DNA of 64,000 nucleotides, taken from the NCBI RefSeq assembly GCF_012396235.1, contig NZ_JAAXPA010000028.1, positions 1 through 64,000 on the forward strand, in the 5' to 3' direction. The notes below the pieces were generated by a model. The model ran no database searches, was not told the origin of the DNA, and saw only the letters and a list, made by a program, of their open reading frames with translations. Every line of letters begins with the position of its first letter. The stretch's first letter is position 1. Source of the stretch: Rhodococcus opacus. GTDB lineage: Bacteria > Actinomycetota > Actinomycetes > Mycobacteriales > Mycobacteriaceae. The translations under genes were made by a program, and so were the position numbers. This document shows positions 38,437 through 49,226 of this stretch, piece by piece.

Positions 38437-38631
38437 ATGGTTTACGTCTCCTCACCGAGCAAGTCCGTCGAGTCACTCGGAATCGTGCTGATCGCCGTCG
38501 GAGTCGTCCTGCTCGCCCTGCTCACCCTCTACCTGGTCGGATTCGACCAGGGTTCGATCTCCCGAAGTGGCATGTACCTGCACGAATTGATGCACGACGG
38601 CCGCCATCTCCTGGGAGTTCCCTGTCACTAG
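38437..38631 (+). CDS. cbtB: Second CbtB-type protein, at the head of the cobalt hydratase operon
   Basis: The 64-residue protein has a membrane helix (LIAVGVVLLALLTLYLVGF) and the same tail, MYLHELMHDGRHLLGVPCH, as the cbtB at 35003. No CbtA partner follows; instead the hydratase genes start 23 bases later. I infer that it delivers cobalt for this enzyme, either with the other CbtA or alone. CAGGAG lies seven bases upstream of ATG 38437. The 235-base leader (38201-38436) shows no cobalamin riboswitch core. Confidence 0.88.
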   Translation: MVYVSSPSKSVESLGIVLIAVGVVLLALLTLYLVGFDQGSISRSGMYLHELMHDGRHLLGVPCH

Positions 38632-38654
38632 TTCCACCACCACCGGAGCACGCG

Positions 38655-39098
38655 ATGAACTCTCCAGCAGATTTCGAAGCACAGGCGAACAGGGTCGCGG
38701 AGTACGGCCCGATCCATCACGCAGAGATGGATTCGCCGTATTACCTGTCCAATTCCGCGTTCGACGCGTTGCGACACGTTCTCCACGACGTCGGCGGCCA
38801 GGCCGCCCTTCCCGTCAAGTACGAGGAGAAGGTCGAAGAGGACTGGGAGATGAGTACGTACGTGACGTGCGAATGCCTCGGATGGCGCGGTGTGTGGAAC
38901 TCCGAGGAGCGCCGCCGCGCCGAGAACGACCTGGGCGCAACGCTGTACTTCGGGTTGCCGTACTACGCGCGGTGGATCACGGTGGCCGCCAAGACGCTCA
39001 TCAACAAGGGCCTGATCACGCCCGACGAACTCTCCGCCAAGATCGACGAGGTCCGGGCCCGGTCGGGTGGCGGGAACGCGACCGGAGGCCGGTCATGA
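38655..39098 (+). CDS. Cobalt hydratase beta N-terminal subunit (thiocyanate hydrolase beta / nitrile hydratase beta-N like)
   Basis: The 147-residue protein corresponds to the N-terminal half of nitrile hydratase beta. Its helical core WEMSTYVTCECLGWRGVWNS leads to a C-terminal KTLINKGLITPDELSAKIDE, a segment shared across this family. In two-subunit nitrile hydratases this is fused to the SH3-like half; here that half is the next gene. The split matches thiocyanate hydrolase beta (ScnB) and three-subunit enzymes such as toyocamycin nitrile hydratase. The stop overlaps the next start as ATGA. Confidence 0.8.
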   Translation: MNSPADFEAQANRVAEYGPIHHAEMDSPYYLSNSAFDALRHVLHDVGGQAALPVKYEEKVEEDWEMSTYVTCECLGWRGVWNSEERRRAENDLGATLYFGLPYYARWITVAAKTLINKGLITPDELSAKIDEVRARSGGGNATGGRS

Positions 39099-39394
39099 CG
39101 AAGTTCGAGATCGGCGACCGGGTCACCGTCAAGGACGCGACCTCGATGTTCCACACCCGAACCCAGGCATTCATCCGCGGGCGCACCGGAGTCGTCGTCG
39201 AGCACCGCCCGGAGTGGGTGATTCCCGAGGACGAGGCGTGGGGTCGCGTGGAAGACGGCCGGACCGAGCCGTTCTACGTCGTCCGCTTCCGGCAGACCGA
39301 CCTCTGGCCCCGCTACACCGGATTCGAGATCGACACGTTGGAAACCGAGTGCTCCGAGCGGTGGCTCGAGCCGGCAGGAGAGGCGGACACATGA
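39095..39394 (+). CDS. Cobalt hydratase beta C-terminal subunit (thiocyanate hydrolase alpha-like)
   Basis: The 99-residue protein is the SH3-like C-terminal half of a nitrile hydratase beta chain. FEIGDRVTVKDATSMFHTRT, then FIRGRTGVVVEH, and EPFYVVRFRQTDLW are typical. It pairs with the preceding subunit to form a complete beta unit and corresponds to ScnA. Both ends overlap neighbours as ATGA, so subunits are made in coupled amounts. Confidence 0.82.
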   Translation: MTKFEIGDRVTVKDATSMFHTRTQAFIRGRTGVVVEHRPEWVIPEDEAWGRVEDGRTEPFYVVRFRQTDLWPRYTGFEIDTLETECSERWLEPAGEADT

Positions 39395-40080
39395 CGCATT
39401 CGCACGACGATCACGCCCCGATCCAGGCCTCGGAGGAGGTCAGCGAGTTCGAGATCCTGGAGACCGCCATTCGGGAACTGTCCATCGAACACGGACTGTT
39501 CTCCCGGGAGGATCACCGCCGCTTCTCCGAATGGGCCGAATCGGTAGGGCCCTCGGGTGGTTCGAAATTGGTCGCGAAAGCGTGGGTCGACCCGGAATTC
39601 AAGAAGCGGCTGCTGGCCGACGGCACCGAAACCTGCAAAGAAGTGGGGATCGACTGGCGCGACCCGACCGGATCGGGCACGCCGAGCGACTACACGTACT
39701 TCTACGTGCTGGAGAACACCCCGAAGGTCCACAACGTCATCGTCTGCACGTTGTGTTCGTGCTATCCGCGGCCCGTTCTCGGTATGTCTCCGGACTGGTA
39801 CCGCACCCCCAACTATCGCCGCCGGTTGGTGCGCTGGCCCCGCGAGGTAATCGCGGAGTTCGGCTTGCACTTCCCGTCGGATGTCGAAGTGCGCGTGCAT
39901 GATTCGAACCAGAAATCACGGTTCATGGTGATGCCGATGCGCCCCGAGGGAACCGAGGGGTGGAGCGAGGAACAACTGGCGTCGATCGTCACCCGCGACA
40001 CCATGATCGGTGTTGCCGTCCCACAGGTCGATTGGACTGCGACCACACCACCCTCGGACAACGGAGGAACCGCGCGATGA
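39391..40080 (+). CDS. Cobalt-type nitrile hydratase alpha / thiocyanate hydrolase gamma catalytic subunit
   Basis: The 229-residue catalytic subunit has the metal claw Cys119-Thr-Leu-Cys122-Ser123-Cys124 in NVIVCTLCSCYPRPVLG. Thr in the second place is the cobalt-type signature, and two of the cysteines are normally oxidised to sulfinic and sulfenic acids. WYRTPNYRRRLVRWPREVI is the conserved helix after the claw. An N-terminal His-rich start (MTHSHDDH) may help metal loading. Hydration of a nitrile or hydrolysis of thiocyanate are both possible; the subunit layout favours the ScnC type. No amidase follows. Confidence 0.88.
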   Translation: MTHSHDDHAPIQASEEVSEFEILETAIRELSIEHGLFSREDHRRFSEWAESVGPSGGSKLVAKAWVDPEFKKRLLADGTETCKEVGIDWRDPTGSGTPSDYTYFYVLENTPKVHNVIVCTLCSCYPRPVLGMSPDWYRTPNYRRRLVRWPREVIAEFGLHFPSDVEVRVHDSNQKSRFMVMPMRPEGTEGWSEEQLASIVTRDTMIGVAVPQVDWTATTPPSDNGGTAR

Positions 40081-40412
40081 TGACGGACAAGGCATACGAC
40101 GTCATCCTGAACACGCTGACGCCGGAGACGACCCGCGACGACGTGACGCTGCCGGACCTCGACCGCAAGCCCGACCCGTGGGAATCGAGCATGCAGGCCA
40201 CCGCGGAATGCCTGTCCTGGCGTGGCGCCTGGGACAATCTCGACAGGCGCCACACCGAGGACCAGCTGGGCGAAACCGTCTACCGCGACTTCCCCGTCCG
40301 CTCCCGGTCCGTCGTCGCCACCGCTCACGCGTTGATGGACAAGGGCGTCATCAGCCCAGACGAACTCCAGGCGAAGATGGAGGAAGTGCGGGCACGGTTC
40401 AACCGTCGGTAG
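40077..40412 (+). CDS. Hydratase maturation/activator protein (P14K/P15K/NhlE-like)
   Basis: The 111-residue protein is a paralogue of the first subunit's C-terminal part: ECLSWRGAWDNLDRRHTEDQ and HALMDKGVISPDELQAKMEE align with ECLGWRGVWNSEERRRAEND and KTLINKGLITPDELSAKIDE. Small beta-N-like proteins placed directly after the catalytic gene act as cobalt chaperones that also aid cysteine oxidation. GGAGG lies 10 bases upstream and the ATG overlaps the previous stop. This closes the hydratase operon. Confidence 0.8.
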   Translation: MMTDKAYDVILNTLTPETTRDDVTLPDLDRKPDPWESSMQATAECLSWRGAWDNLDRRHTEDQLGETVYRDFPVRSRSVVATAHALMDKGVISPDELQAKMEEVRARFNRR

Positions 40413-40422
40413 CCGGCCGCAC

Positions 40423-40860
40423 TCAGGACTCGAGTGCCGCGTCCAGCGTGATCTCGACTCCGGTGAGCGCCTTGCTCACGGGGCACGACTCCTTGGCGGC
40501 CTGAGCGGCCTTCGCGAAGCCGTCGGCGTCGAGACCGTCCACCTCGCCGCGGACCGTCAGCTTGATGCCGGTGAGCTTGAAACCCGGGTTGTCCGGTCCG
40601 AGTGAGACATCCGCCTTCACCTCGAGGCTCTGCGGGGTGCCGCCTGCCTCTGCGATGAGTGCGGACAGCTGCATCGCGTAGCAGGAGGAATGCGCCGCGG
40701 CGATCAGCTCCTCCGGGCTGGTGGTTCCCCCCGCCTCTTCGGCCGCCCGCTTGGGGAACGAGACGTCGAACGTCGCGACACCGGAACTGGTGAGTTCCAC
40801 CTGGCCGCTTCCCTGTTCGAGCGATCCGTTCCAAGCGGTCCGTGCGGTACGTGTCGGCAT
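40423..40860 (-). CDS. OsmC/Ohr-family peroxidase
   Basis: The 145-residue OsmC-fold protein has the two redox cysteines in HSSCYAMQLSALI and ESCPVSKALTGVEI, and the conserved SPEELIAAAHSSC helix. It reduces organic hydroperoxides in the cytoplasm. It ends 10 bases from the convergent hydratase activator gene, so it belongs to a separate leftward unit. It lies downstream of the WYL regulator with 39 bases between. Confidence 0.92.
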   Translation of the reverse strand: MPTRTARTAWNGSLEQGSGQVELTSSGVATFDVSFPKRAAEEAGGTTSPEELIAAAHSSCYAMQLSALIAEAGGTPQSLEVKADVSLGPDNPGFKLTGIKLTVRGEVDGLDADGFAKAAQAAKESCPVSKALTGVEITLDAALES

Positions 40861-40899
40861 GCCACATCCTCTCGTGGTTCTTCGGTTTACGTGTCGAAC

Positions 40900-41850
40900 C
40901 TACTCGTACCGGGCGGCCATCCGCAGCGCGCGGGAACGCAGGGCGGCCCGCAGAGCGTCCGGTGCCAGCACTTCCGCGTCCTCACCGAACGCCCACAGAA
41001 CCCCGCGTGCGTGGGAGTCGTCGCCGAACACCACTTCCAGGCGCACCCGGTCGCCGTCGACCGACTGCTCGGATCGGACGGCATAGGCACGCTCCACCAG
41101 GTCGTCGCGACGCTCACGGTGCACGAGAACATCGGCGACCACCGGTGTCCCGCGCGCCCGGAACGCCGAACGGCGACGCTCCCAGATCGCGGCGAGGTCG
41201 ATGTCGGCCGATCTCTGCGCCGGCTCGTCGAGTTCACGGACGTCCTCGATCCGCTCGAGCCGGTACGTCCGGTCGCGGCCGGCGTCCGTCGCCACCAGAT
41301 ACCACCGTCCCGCCGCATGGATGAGGCCCTGCGGGTCGATGACGCGCCACACCACATCGTTGCCCCGCGACGGGTAGAGGATGCTCAGCCGCCGGCCCAC
41401 GAACACCGCCTGCTGGATCAGCCCGAGGTGATCGTCGACCGGTTCCGGATCGGACAGCCACGTTCCCTGGGTGACGAACACCCGCTCCGCCACCTTCGTC
41501 GCCGCGGCCCGGTGCGCGTCCGGCATCGCCGCCACCACCTTGCGCATCGCCGACGCGAACGCCGGCGCCATGCCCAGTGATTCCGACATCACCGCCGAGC
41601 CGGCCGCCAGCAGGGCCTTGGCCTCGTCGACAGTCAGGCCTGTGAGGTCGGTGGTGAATCCCGGCAGCAACCCGAAGCCGCCGTCACGGCCGCGTTCGGC
41701 GTACACAGGTATCCCCGCCGTCGACAATGCGTCGATGTCCCGCAGCACGGTGCGCGGGGACACCTCGAGTTCGCGGGCCAGCGCCGACGCCGACATTCGC
41801 CCGCGGTTGCGGAGCAGGAGGACGAGCGAGAGCAGGCGGTCGGCGCGCAT
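40900..41850 (-). CDS. WYL-domain HTH transcriptional regulator (YafY family)
   Basis: The 316-residue protein begins with a DeoR-like winged helix (MRADRLLSLVLLLRNRGRMS, then LEVSPRTVLRDIDALSTAGIPVYAERG). The central WYL domain contains GLIHAAGRWYLVATDAG, and the WCX-like C-terminus includes VRLEVVFGDDSHARGVLWAF. Such proteins bind nucleotides or other ligands and often repress a divergent gene. Its start is 61 bases from the divergent DinB-like gene, and the gap holds TGTCA/TGACA repeats. It probably controls that gene and itself. Confidence 0.88.
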   Translation of the reverse strand: MRADRLLSLVLLLRNRGRMSASALARELEVSPRTVLRDIDALSTAGIPVYAERGRDGGFGLLPGFTTDLTGLTVDEAKALLAAGSAVMSESLGMAPAFASAMRKVVAAMPDAHRAAATKVAERVFVTQGTWLSDPEPVDDHLGLIQQAVFVGRRLSILYPSRGNDVVWRVIDPQGLIHAAGRWYLVATDAGRDRTYRLERIEDVRELDEPAQRSADIDLAAIWERRRSAFRARGTPVVADVLVHRERRDDLVERAYAVRSEQSVDGDRVRLEVVFGDDSHARGVLWAFGEDAEVLAPDALRAALRSRALRMAARYE

Positions 41851-41860
41851 GGGAAAAGTC

Positions 41861-41889
41861 TGTCAGAAATACATGACAGAAGATGTCAT
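41861..41889. promoter_or_regulatory. Putative WYL-regulator operator
   Basis: Three half sites lie in the 61-base divergent gap: TGTCA (41861-41865), TGACA (41874-41878) and TGTCA (41884-41888). The first two face each other over eight bases. The second and third form ATGACA-N5-TGTCAT. The arrangement suits cooperative binding of a dimeric repressor. Confidence 0.55.
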
Positions 41890-41911
41890 GTTTTGCGGCG
41901 ATAGTTGCCTC

Positions 41912-42493
41912 ATGACGAACACGACAGATCCCCGGCCCCTGTACCTCGAAGCCCTCACCTGGACGACCGGCCTCATCGAGAAAGTCCGCGAGGACCAGCT
42001 GACGGCATCCACTCCGTGCGCCGACTTCGACGTCCGCACCCTGCTCGGCCACCTGGTCGCCACCGTGGAGCGTGCGCGCGTGATCGGTGAGGGCGGTGAC
42101 CCGAGCACCGTTCCGCTCGTCGTCACCGACTACCCCGGCGACGGCTACGCGGACGCCTACCGGTCCGCCACGGACCGCGTGTGGTCCGTCTGGACCGACG
42201 ACAGCCGGCTCGACGCGACGGTGACGGCGCCGTGGGGCACGGTCCCCGGCCGTGCCGCCATCTGGGGCTACATCAACGAGACCCTCGTGCACGGATGGGA
42301 CCTGGCCGTCGCCACCAGCCAACCCTCCGAAACCCGCCCGGAGCTCGCCGAGGCCATGCTCGCCGTCGCACGGCACGCGATCCCGGCGGATACGCGCGGC
42401 GGGCACGTGCCGTTCGCGGACGTGGTCGAGCCGCACCCCACCGCCGGTCCCACCGAGCGCCTCGCCAACTGGTCGGGACGCAAGAGCATCTGA
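41912..42493 (+). CDS. TIGR03086-family DinB-like/mycothiol-dependent-type enzyme
   Basis: The 193-residue protein has the four-helix DinB/MDMPI fold of the TIGR03086 family: TPCADFDVRTLLGHLVATVE with the first metal histidine, and GYINETLVHGWDLAVATSQP with the second. Family members use a divalent metal and, in mycothiol producers, may transfer mycothiol to electrophiles. The ATG at 41912 has no strong ribosome site. The gene is divergent from the WYL regulator and ends 14 bases before a strong hairpin. Confidence 0.8.
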   Translation: MTNTTDPRPLYLEALTWTTGLIEKVREDQLTASTPCADFDVRTLLGHLVATVERARVIGEGGDPSTVPLVVTDYPGDGYADAYRSATDRVWSVWTDDSRLDATVTAPWGTVPGRAAIWGYINETLVHGWDLAVATSQPSETRPELAEAMLAVARHAIPADTRGGHVPFADVVEPHPTAGPTERLANWSGRKSI

Positions 42494-42507
42494 CCCCGCA
42501 CACACGA

Positions 42508-42540
42508 ACGGGCCGCCGGTGGAAACCACCGGCGGCCCGT
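42508..42540. terminator. Strong bidirectional terminator hairpin
   Basis: ACGGGCCGCCGGTGG (42508-42522) pairs perfectly over 15 bp with CCACCGGCGGCCCGT (42526-42540) around an AAA loop. It lies between the convergent DinB-like gene and clpC and can stop transcription from both sides. The U-tract is weak, as is usual in actinobacteria. Confidence 0.85.
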
Positions 42541-42562
42541 TGTCGTTCGACTACTGCCTTGT

Positions 42563-45100
<2,538 letters not shown>

Positions 45101-45705
45101 CGCTCTCCCTCACACTTTCCGACGTGCAGTCACGAGACCGGGTGTCTCGTCCCTGTTCGCCGCGTTTCGCTCCGGCACTACAAGCAGATCGCCAGCGCCT
45201 GCTCCGAGGGCCGAAGCCCCGAACCGACGAAGGTTCCACGACCCCAGCTATTACTCTAGTTGGCTGCCGATCGACCTGCTGCCCCTCCACCCCATTAGAT
45301 GGACGAGCAGGCCTGCTTACCCGTATTTAACGCCCCAGCTCCGGCAATCGTTTCCCGTTCGCTGTACGCCTGGAGCGAACAGGCTCCGCGATGCCGATGT
45401 GGACCACCATTTCGTAGCCGCCGGGACTGGCTCGAATGGACACTTCTTTCCAGTTGTTCACCATCCAGACGTACCTGGACGGGACCCTGCGGGTACGTCG
45501 TGACCGTGGTGTCGCAGAAATGCGACAACCTCTTGCCCGCGAAGTTCGCGACCCGTTCCCCGAAGGAAGCGAGACCTGCGTGTCCGGACAGGGTATGTCG
45601 ATGAGCTGTGAGTTCGCCACCCATACCTTTCCGCCGGCGTCGGCCGCCGTTACCCAGCGGGTTGCTCAAGACTCCCCCGGTAACCGGCTACGAGGCGAGA
45701 AAGGG
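45101..45705. other. Long intergenic region upstream of clpC
   Basis: These 605 bases lie between clpC (leftward) and the lipase end. They must hold the clpC promoter on the minus strand. A 97-codon minus-strand frame (45327-45620) has no recognisable domain or convincing ribosome site, so I do not call it a gene. I saw no tRNA, riboswitch core or clear ClgR box. Confidence 0.4.
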
Positions 45706-46641
45706 CTACCCCGCGACGGGGGCGACGAAACGGCACGGCACGTCGCGCGGGTGGGCGGGATCGAGCGCGTTGAGCACGAATCCGGCGGCCCGTGCCGAAC
45801 CGGCGACGGCGACGTGGTCGGAGTAGTCCTGCTCGCAATCGTCCTGGACGACGATGTTCGTGGTGTTCGGACCCGGCTCGATGCCGCTCGTGTACGGGAC
45901 GACCAGTTCGTCGTAGCGGGTGGCGATATTCGTGTACTCGATGCCGGGAACGTAGACCCCGTCCGCCCGCATGCGGTCGATGAACGCGGACCCCTGGAAC
46001 ATCTCGGGGCAGGCCCCACAGACGGGGAAACCTGCCGCCACCTCGTCGTCGATGCCGAGCGCCCGCATGGACCGCCCGACGCTGATCTGATCGTTGCCGT
46101 ACGTTCCGTGCCACGGCGGTGCCAGTGACACGATCTTCGAGACCTTGTCTGCGCCGCCGAAGAACTTCACGTAGTTGTTCGCCTGCAGGGTGCCCTGGGA
46201 ATGTCCGACGAGATCGACTTTCGAGGCCCCCGTGCTCGACAGCACCTGATCGACGAACGTGGCGATCTGAGCGGTGCCGGTGTCGATGGGAGTCATCCCG
46301 CCGATCGCATCGAGCGGCCACGGCAGTTCGGGGAAGTTGCCGTAGGTGAGGGAATACACGCAGTAGCCCTCGTTGGCGAGAAGCGGCGCGTATACCGCCC
46401 AGTTGGTCTGGCGTGCGCCTCCCGTCCCGTGGACGAGGACCACCGGTTCGGGATGCGCGTCACTCGGCACGCAGGACCAGTCGTTCGAACCCGGGGCCGA
46501 ACCGCCCGGATTTCCCAATTCGAGGGGCACTCCGGCGAGGAAGGAATCCGGCACCGGATAGGTAGGCGCTGCGGACGCCACCCCGGACCACATCACGAAC
46601 GCCAGGAACAGAATCACTGAAACGGTCACGCAGCGCCGCAC
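45706..46641 (-). CDS. Secreted triacylglycerol lipase/esterase (Lipase_2 family)
   Basis: The 311-residue protein has a signal peptide (MRRCVTVSVILFLAFVMWSG, cleavage near ASA-AP) and a mature alpha/beta hydrolase. VVLVHGTGGARQTNW forms the oxyanion hole, KVDLVGHSQGTLQANNYV the nucleophile elbow, and DDCEQDYSDHVAVAGS the acid/His end. Several cysteines (DWSCVPS, VCGACPE, DDCEQ, VPCRF) may form disulfides outside the cell. It probably hydrolyses lipids or esters at the cell surface. In mycobacteria this spot between clpC1 and lsr2 lacks such a gene, from memory, so it is likely a lineage-specific insertion. Confidence 0.88.
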   Translation of the reverse strand: MRRCVTVSVILFLAFVMWSGVASAAPTYPVPDSFLAGVPLELGNPGGSAPGSNDWSCVPSDAHPEPVVLVHGTGGARQTNWAVYAPLLANEGYCVYSLTYGNFPELPWPLDAIGGMTPIDTGTAQIATFVDQVLSSTGASKVDLVGHSQGTLQANNYVKFFGGADKVSKIVSLAPPWHGTYGNDQISVGRSMRALGIDDEVAAGFPVCGACPEMFQGSAFIDRMRADGVYVPGIEYTNIATRYDELVVPYTSGIEPGPNTTNIVVQDDCEQDYSDHVAVAGSARAAGFVLNALDPAHPRDVPCRFVAPVAG

Positions 46642-46741
46642 AGCTACCCCCCGAACTTCCCGATTAACGGATCAGTGCGGGACGGTAACAGTCCAGGTCA
46701 CGTCGCGGAGCGAATCAGCGAATTCGGTCCCCAGCTAACTT

Positions 46742-47092
46742 TCAGTTCGCCTTGTTGTAGGCGTCGATAATTTCCGCGGAGATACGCCCGCGCGCAGAAA
46801 CCTTTTTGTTGTTCTTGCGCGCCCATTCCCGGATAGCGGCGCTCTGTTCCCGATCGACCGAAACTCGGGACTTGGTGGCGGCCGGAGCCGCCACGGTCTT
46901 GCCGCGCTTGCGCGAGCTCACCTTGCGCGCGTGGGAAACCCACACGTCGAGCTGCTCGCGCAATTTCGCCGCATTCTCCGAGGAAAGGTCGATCTCGTAC
47001 TGAACACCGTCGAGTCCGAACTCGACCGTCTCGTCGGCAGACGCCTCTTGATCGACATCGTCGATCAGGGTGACAGTGACCTTCTTAGCCAT
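46742..47092 (-). CDS. lsr2: Nucleoid-associated protein Lsr2
   Basis: The 116-residue protein is an H-NS-like xenogeneic silencer. The N-terminal oligomerisation domain starts [20 protein letters not shown]. The C-terminal DNA-binding domain has the minor-groove RGR core in [21 protein letters not shown] basic linker ([10 protein letters not shown]) joins them. Lsr2 silences AT-richer, acquired DNA, which makes the lower-GC island at 19-32 kb a natural target. ATG 47092 gives the standard N-terminus. Confidence 0.95.
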   Translation of the reverse strand: MAKKVTVTLIDDVDQEASADETVEFGLDGVQYEIDLSSENAAKLREQLDVWVSHARKVSSRKRGKTVAAPAATKSRVSVDREQSAAIREWARKNNKKVSARGRISAEIIDAYNKAN

Positions 47093-47230
47093 GGGATGAA
47101 ATTCCTCTCGAATGAAGCGACGTCTCATCGTCAACGTGAGCTACGACCCGGAGATAACCATACCCCTGTTCTTCCGATTCGGAATACGAGGAATGGATCG
47201 AATTTATCCGCGCGAATTCACCCTGGTGAA

Positions 47231-48742
47231 TCAGCGAGTGGAAGGACGAACAATGGGAAAGAGGATTGTTTCGCGGATTCCCAATCCCGTCAAAGCCATG
47301 AGCAGACGGTCGATTCCCATTCCGGTACCGGTAGTCGGCGGCATTCCCTGCTCCATTGCGGCGAGGAATTCTTCGTCGAGGGCCATCGCCTCGTCGTCGC
47401 CGGCCGACGCGAGACGCGCCTGATCGACGAACCGCTCACGCTGGATGACCGGATCGACCAATTCCGAATAGCCCGTGGCCAACTCGAACCCGCGGATGTA
47501 GAGGTCCCACTTCTCGGTCACCCCGGCCTTGCTGCGGTGGTCACGAGTCAGCGGCGACGTCTCGACCGGGAAATCACGGACGAACGTCGGCTCGAACAAC
47601 TGGTCGCCGCACTGGTGCTCCCACAGTTCCTCGACGAGCTTTCCGTGCCCGTACCCCTTGTCCTTGGGGACCTCCAGGCCTACCTTCTCGGCGAGCGCCA
47701 GTAATTCCTCGACGGTGCTATACGGAGTGACCTCGACACCGATCGCCTGCGACAGCGACGGGTACATCTCGAGGGTCTTCCATTCACCACTGAAGTCGTA
47801 TTCGGTGCCGTCGGCGAGAGTGACGACCTGCGAACCGAAAGCGGCCTGCGCCACTTCCTGGACGAGTTCGCGGATCATGACGGCGGAATCGTCGTACGTG
47901 CCGTACGCCTCGTACGTCTCGAGCATCGCGAATTCCGGCGAGTGCGTCGAGTCGACACCCTCGTTGCGGAAATTCCGGTTGATCTCGAAGACCTTCTCGA
48001 TACCGCCGACGACGCACCGCTTCAGGAACAGTTCGGGCGCGATACGGAGGTAGAGATCGATATCGAGGGCATTGGAACGCGTGATGAAGGGACGGGCCGC
48101 CGCGCCACCCGCCACCGTCTGCAGCATCGGCGTCTCGACCTCGAGGAACCCGCGACGCTCGAGCGCGTTCCGGAGCTCACGGACGACAGCCACCCGCTTA
48201 CGCGCATTCTCCCGCGCCTCGGAGCGCACGATCAGATCGGCGTAGCGCTGCCGGACCCGCGACTCCTCGTTCATCTCCTTGTGCGCAACCGGCAGCGGCC
48301 GGAGCGACTTGGACGCGATCTGCCACGAATCGGCCATGACGCTCAGCTCACCGCGACGCGAACTGATCACCTCACCGTGCACGAACACGAAGTCACCGAG
48401 GTCGACATCGGCCTTCCACGAGGCCAGAGCGTCCTCCCCGACCGCGGCGAGACTGATCATCGCCTGCAGCTGGGTTCCGTCGCCTTCCTGCAGCGTCGCG
48501 AAGCACAACTTGCCCGTGTTGCGCACGAAGATCACCCGGCCGACGACGCCGACCTGGTCACCGGTGGCCGTGTCGGGCTCGAGTTCCGGGTACTTGGCCC
48601 GGATCTCCGCCAGCGAGTGGGTGCGCGCCACCGACACCGGGTACGCCTCGCGTCCCTCCGCGAGGATGCGCTCACGCTTCTCCTGGCGGATCCGAAGCTG
48701 CTCGGGGGTGTCGTCGACTGGCTGGGCTGCTACTTCACTCAC
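47231..48742 (-). CDS. lysS: Lysyl-tRNA synthetase (class II)
   Basis: The 503-residue enzyme charges tRNA-Lys. It has an N-terminal OB-fold anticodon-binding domain ([20 protein letters not shown]). Class II motif 2 is in [20 protein letters not shown], and motif 3 is [18 protein letters not shown] 48742 gives [20 protein letters not shown]. The gene lies upstream of lsr2 in the same direction with a 138-base gap. It is complete and housekeeping. Confidence 0.96.
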   Translation of the reverse strand: MSEVAAQPVDDTPEQLRIRQEKRERILAEGREAYPVSVARTHSLAEIRAKYPELEPDTATGDQVGVVGRVIFVRNTGKLCFATLQEGDGTQLQAMISLAAVGEDALASWKADVDLGDFVFVHGEVISSRRGELSVMADSWQIASKSLRPLPVAHKEMNEESRVRQRYADLIVRSEARENARKRVAVVRELRNALERRGFLEVETPMLQTVAGGAAARPFITRSNALDIDLYLRIAPELFLKRCVVGGIEKVFEINRNFRNEGVDSTHSPEFAMLETYEAYGTYDDSAVMIRELVQEVAQAAFGSQVVTLADGTEYDFSGEWKTLEMYPSLSQAIGVEVTPYSTVEELLALAEKVGLEVPKDKGYGHGKLVEELWEHQCGDQLFEPTFVRDFPVETSPLTRDHRSKAGVTEKWDLYIRGFELATGYSELVDPVIQRERFVDQARLASAGDDEAMALDEEFLAAMEQGMPPTTGTGMGIDRLLMALTGLGIRETILFPIVRPSTR

Positions 48743-48780
48743 GGGTCACCAGCCTAATCGACGCCCGCGCGTGCCCCTAT

Positions 48781-48811
48781 TCAGAGGTCAGTGAGTTCAG
48801 AGGTCAGTGAG
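48781..48811. repeat. 15-bp tandem repeat at the rhodanese gene end
   Basis: TCAGAGGTCAGTGAG occurs at 48781-48795 and again at 48797-48811, a 16-base period. The second copy covers the rhodanese stop codon. It looks like a small slippage duplication. Confidence 0.75.
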
Positions 48812-49226
48812 CCGAGACGGTGGCCAGCTCCCGCACGCAGTGCTGCGTGGCGATGAGGGAGCCCAGCAGTCCCGCCGCCTTGATCGCCTTGTACCCGCCG
48901 ACGAGATCGGTCGCCTTGTGCAGACCCAGCTGCTGCAGCGCCGCCGCGGCGAGACTCGACGTGTAGCCCTCGGAGCAGACGATGATCCACTCGACGTCGT
49001 GGTCCACTGCCAGCGCCAGGTGCGCCGAGCTGGTGGGATCGCAACGCCACTCGAGAACGTTGCGTTCGATCGCGAGCGCACCGGGAAGCGTTCCCTCGAT
49101 CGCTCGCTGCGCCTGCGGGCGGATGTCCACCACGATCGCGCCGCGCGCCACGGCCTCGGGCAGCTCGAATGCGTACATGCGGTCGATCTGGGTGCGGGCC
49201 TCTTCGAGCATCTGGTCGATGTTCAC
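48804..49226 (-). CDS. Rhodanese-like sulfurtransferase domain protein
   Basis: The 140-residue single rhodanese domain has the strand IVVDIRPQAQRAIEGTLPGA and an active-site loop with Cys84 in VCSEGYTSSLAAAALQQLG. Such proteins pass sulfane sulfur to acceptors. The ATG overlaps the stop of the cysteine dioxygenase gene (ATGA), so the two are coupled. I infer a shared role in cysteine-derived sulfur handling, with the rhodanese perhaps processing persulfide. Confidence 0.87.
   Translation of the reverse strand: MNIDQMLEEARTQIDRMYAFELPEAVARGAIVVDIRPQAQRAIEGTLPGALAIERNVLEWRCDPTSSAHLALAVDHDVEWIIVCSEGYTSSLAAAALQQLGLHKATDLVGGYKAIKAAGLLGSLIATQHCVRELATVSAH

Noticed and set aside
45160-45200. ClgR-type operator upstream of clpC
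   Set aside because: TTCGCC and TTCGCT sequences occur but not in the spacing I would expect for a ClgR site.
45306-45317. 12-bp perfect palindrome AGCAGGCCTGCT upstream of clpC
   Set aside because: At this GC content dozens of such palindromes are expected by chance in the window, and it has no flanking promoter or second copy.
45327-45620. Possible 97-residue minus-strand protein
   Set aside because: No recognisable domain, no good ribosome site, and several rival frames in the same stretch.
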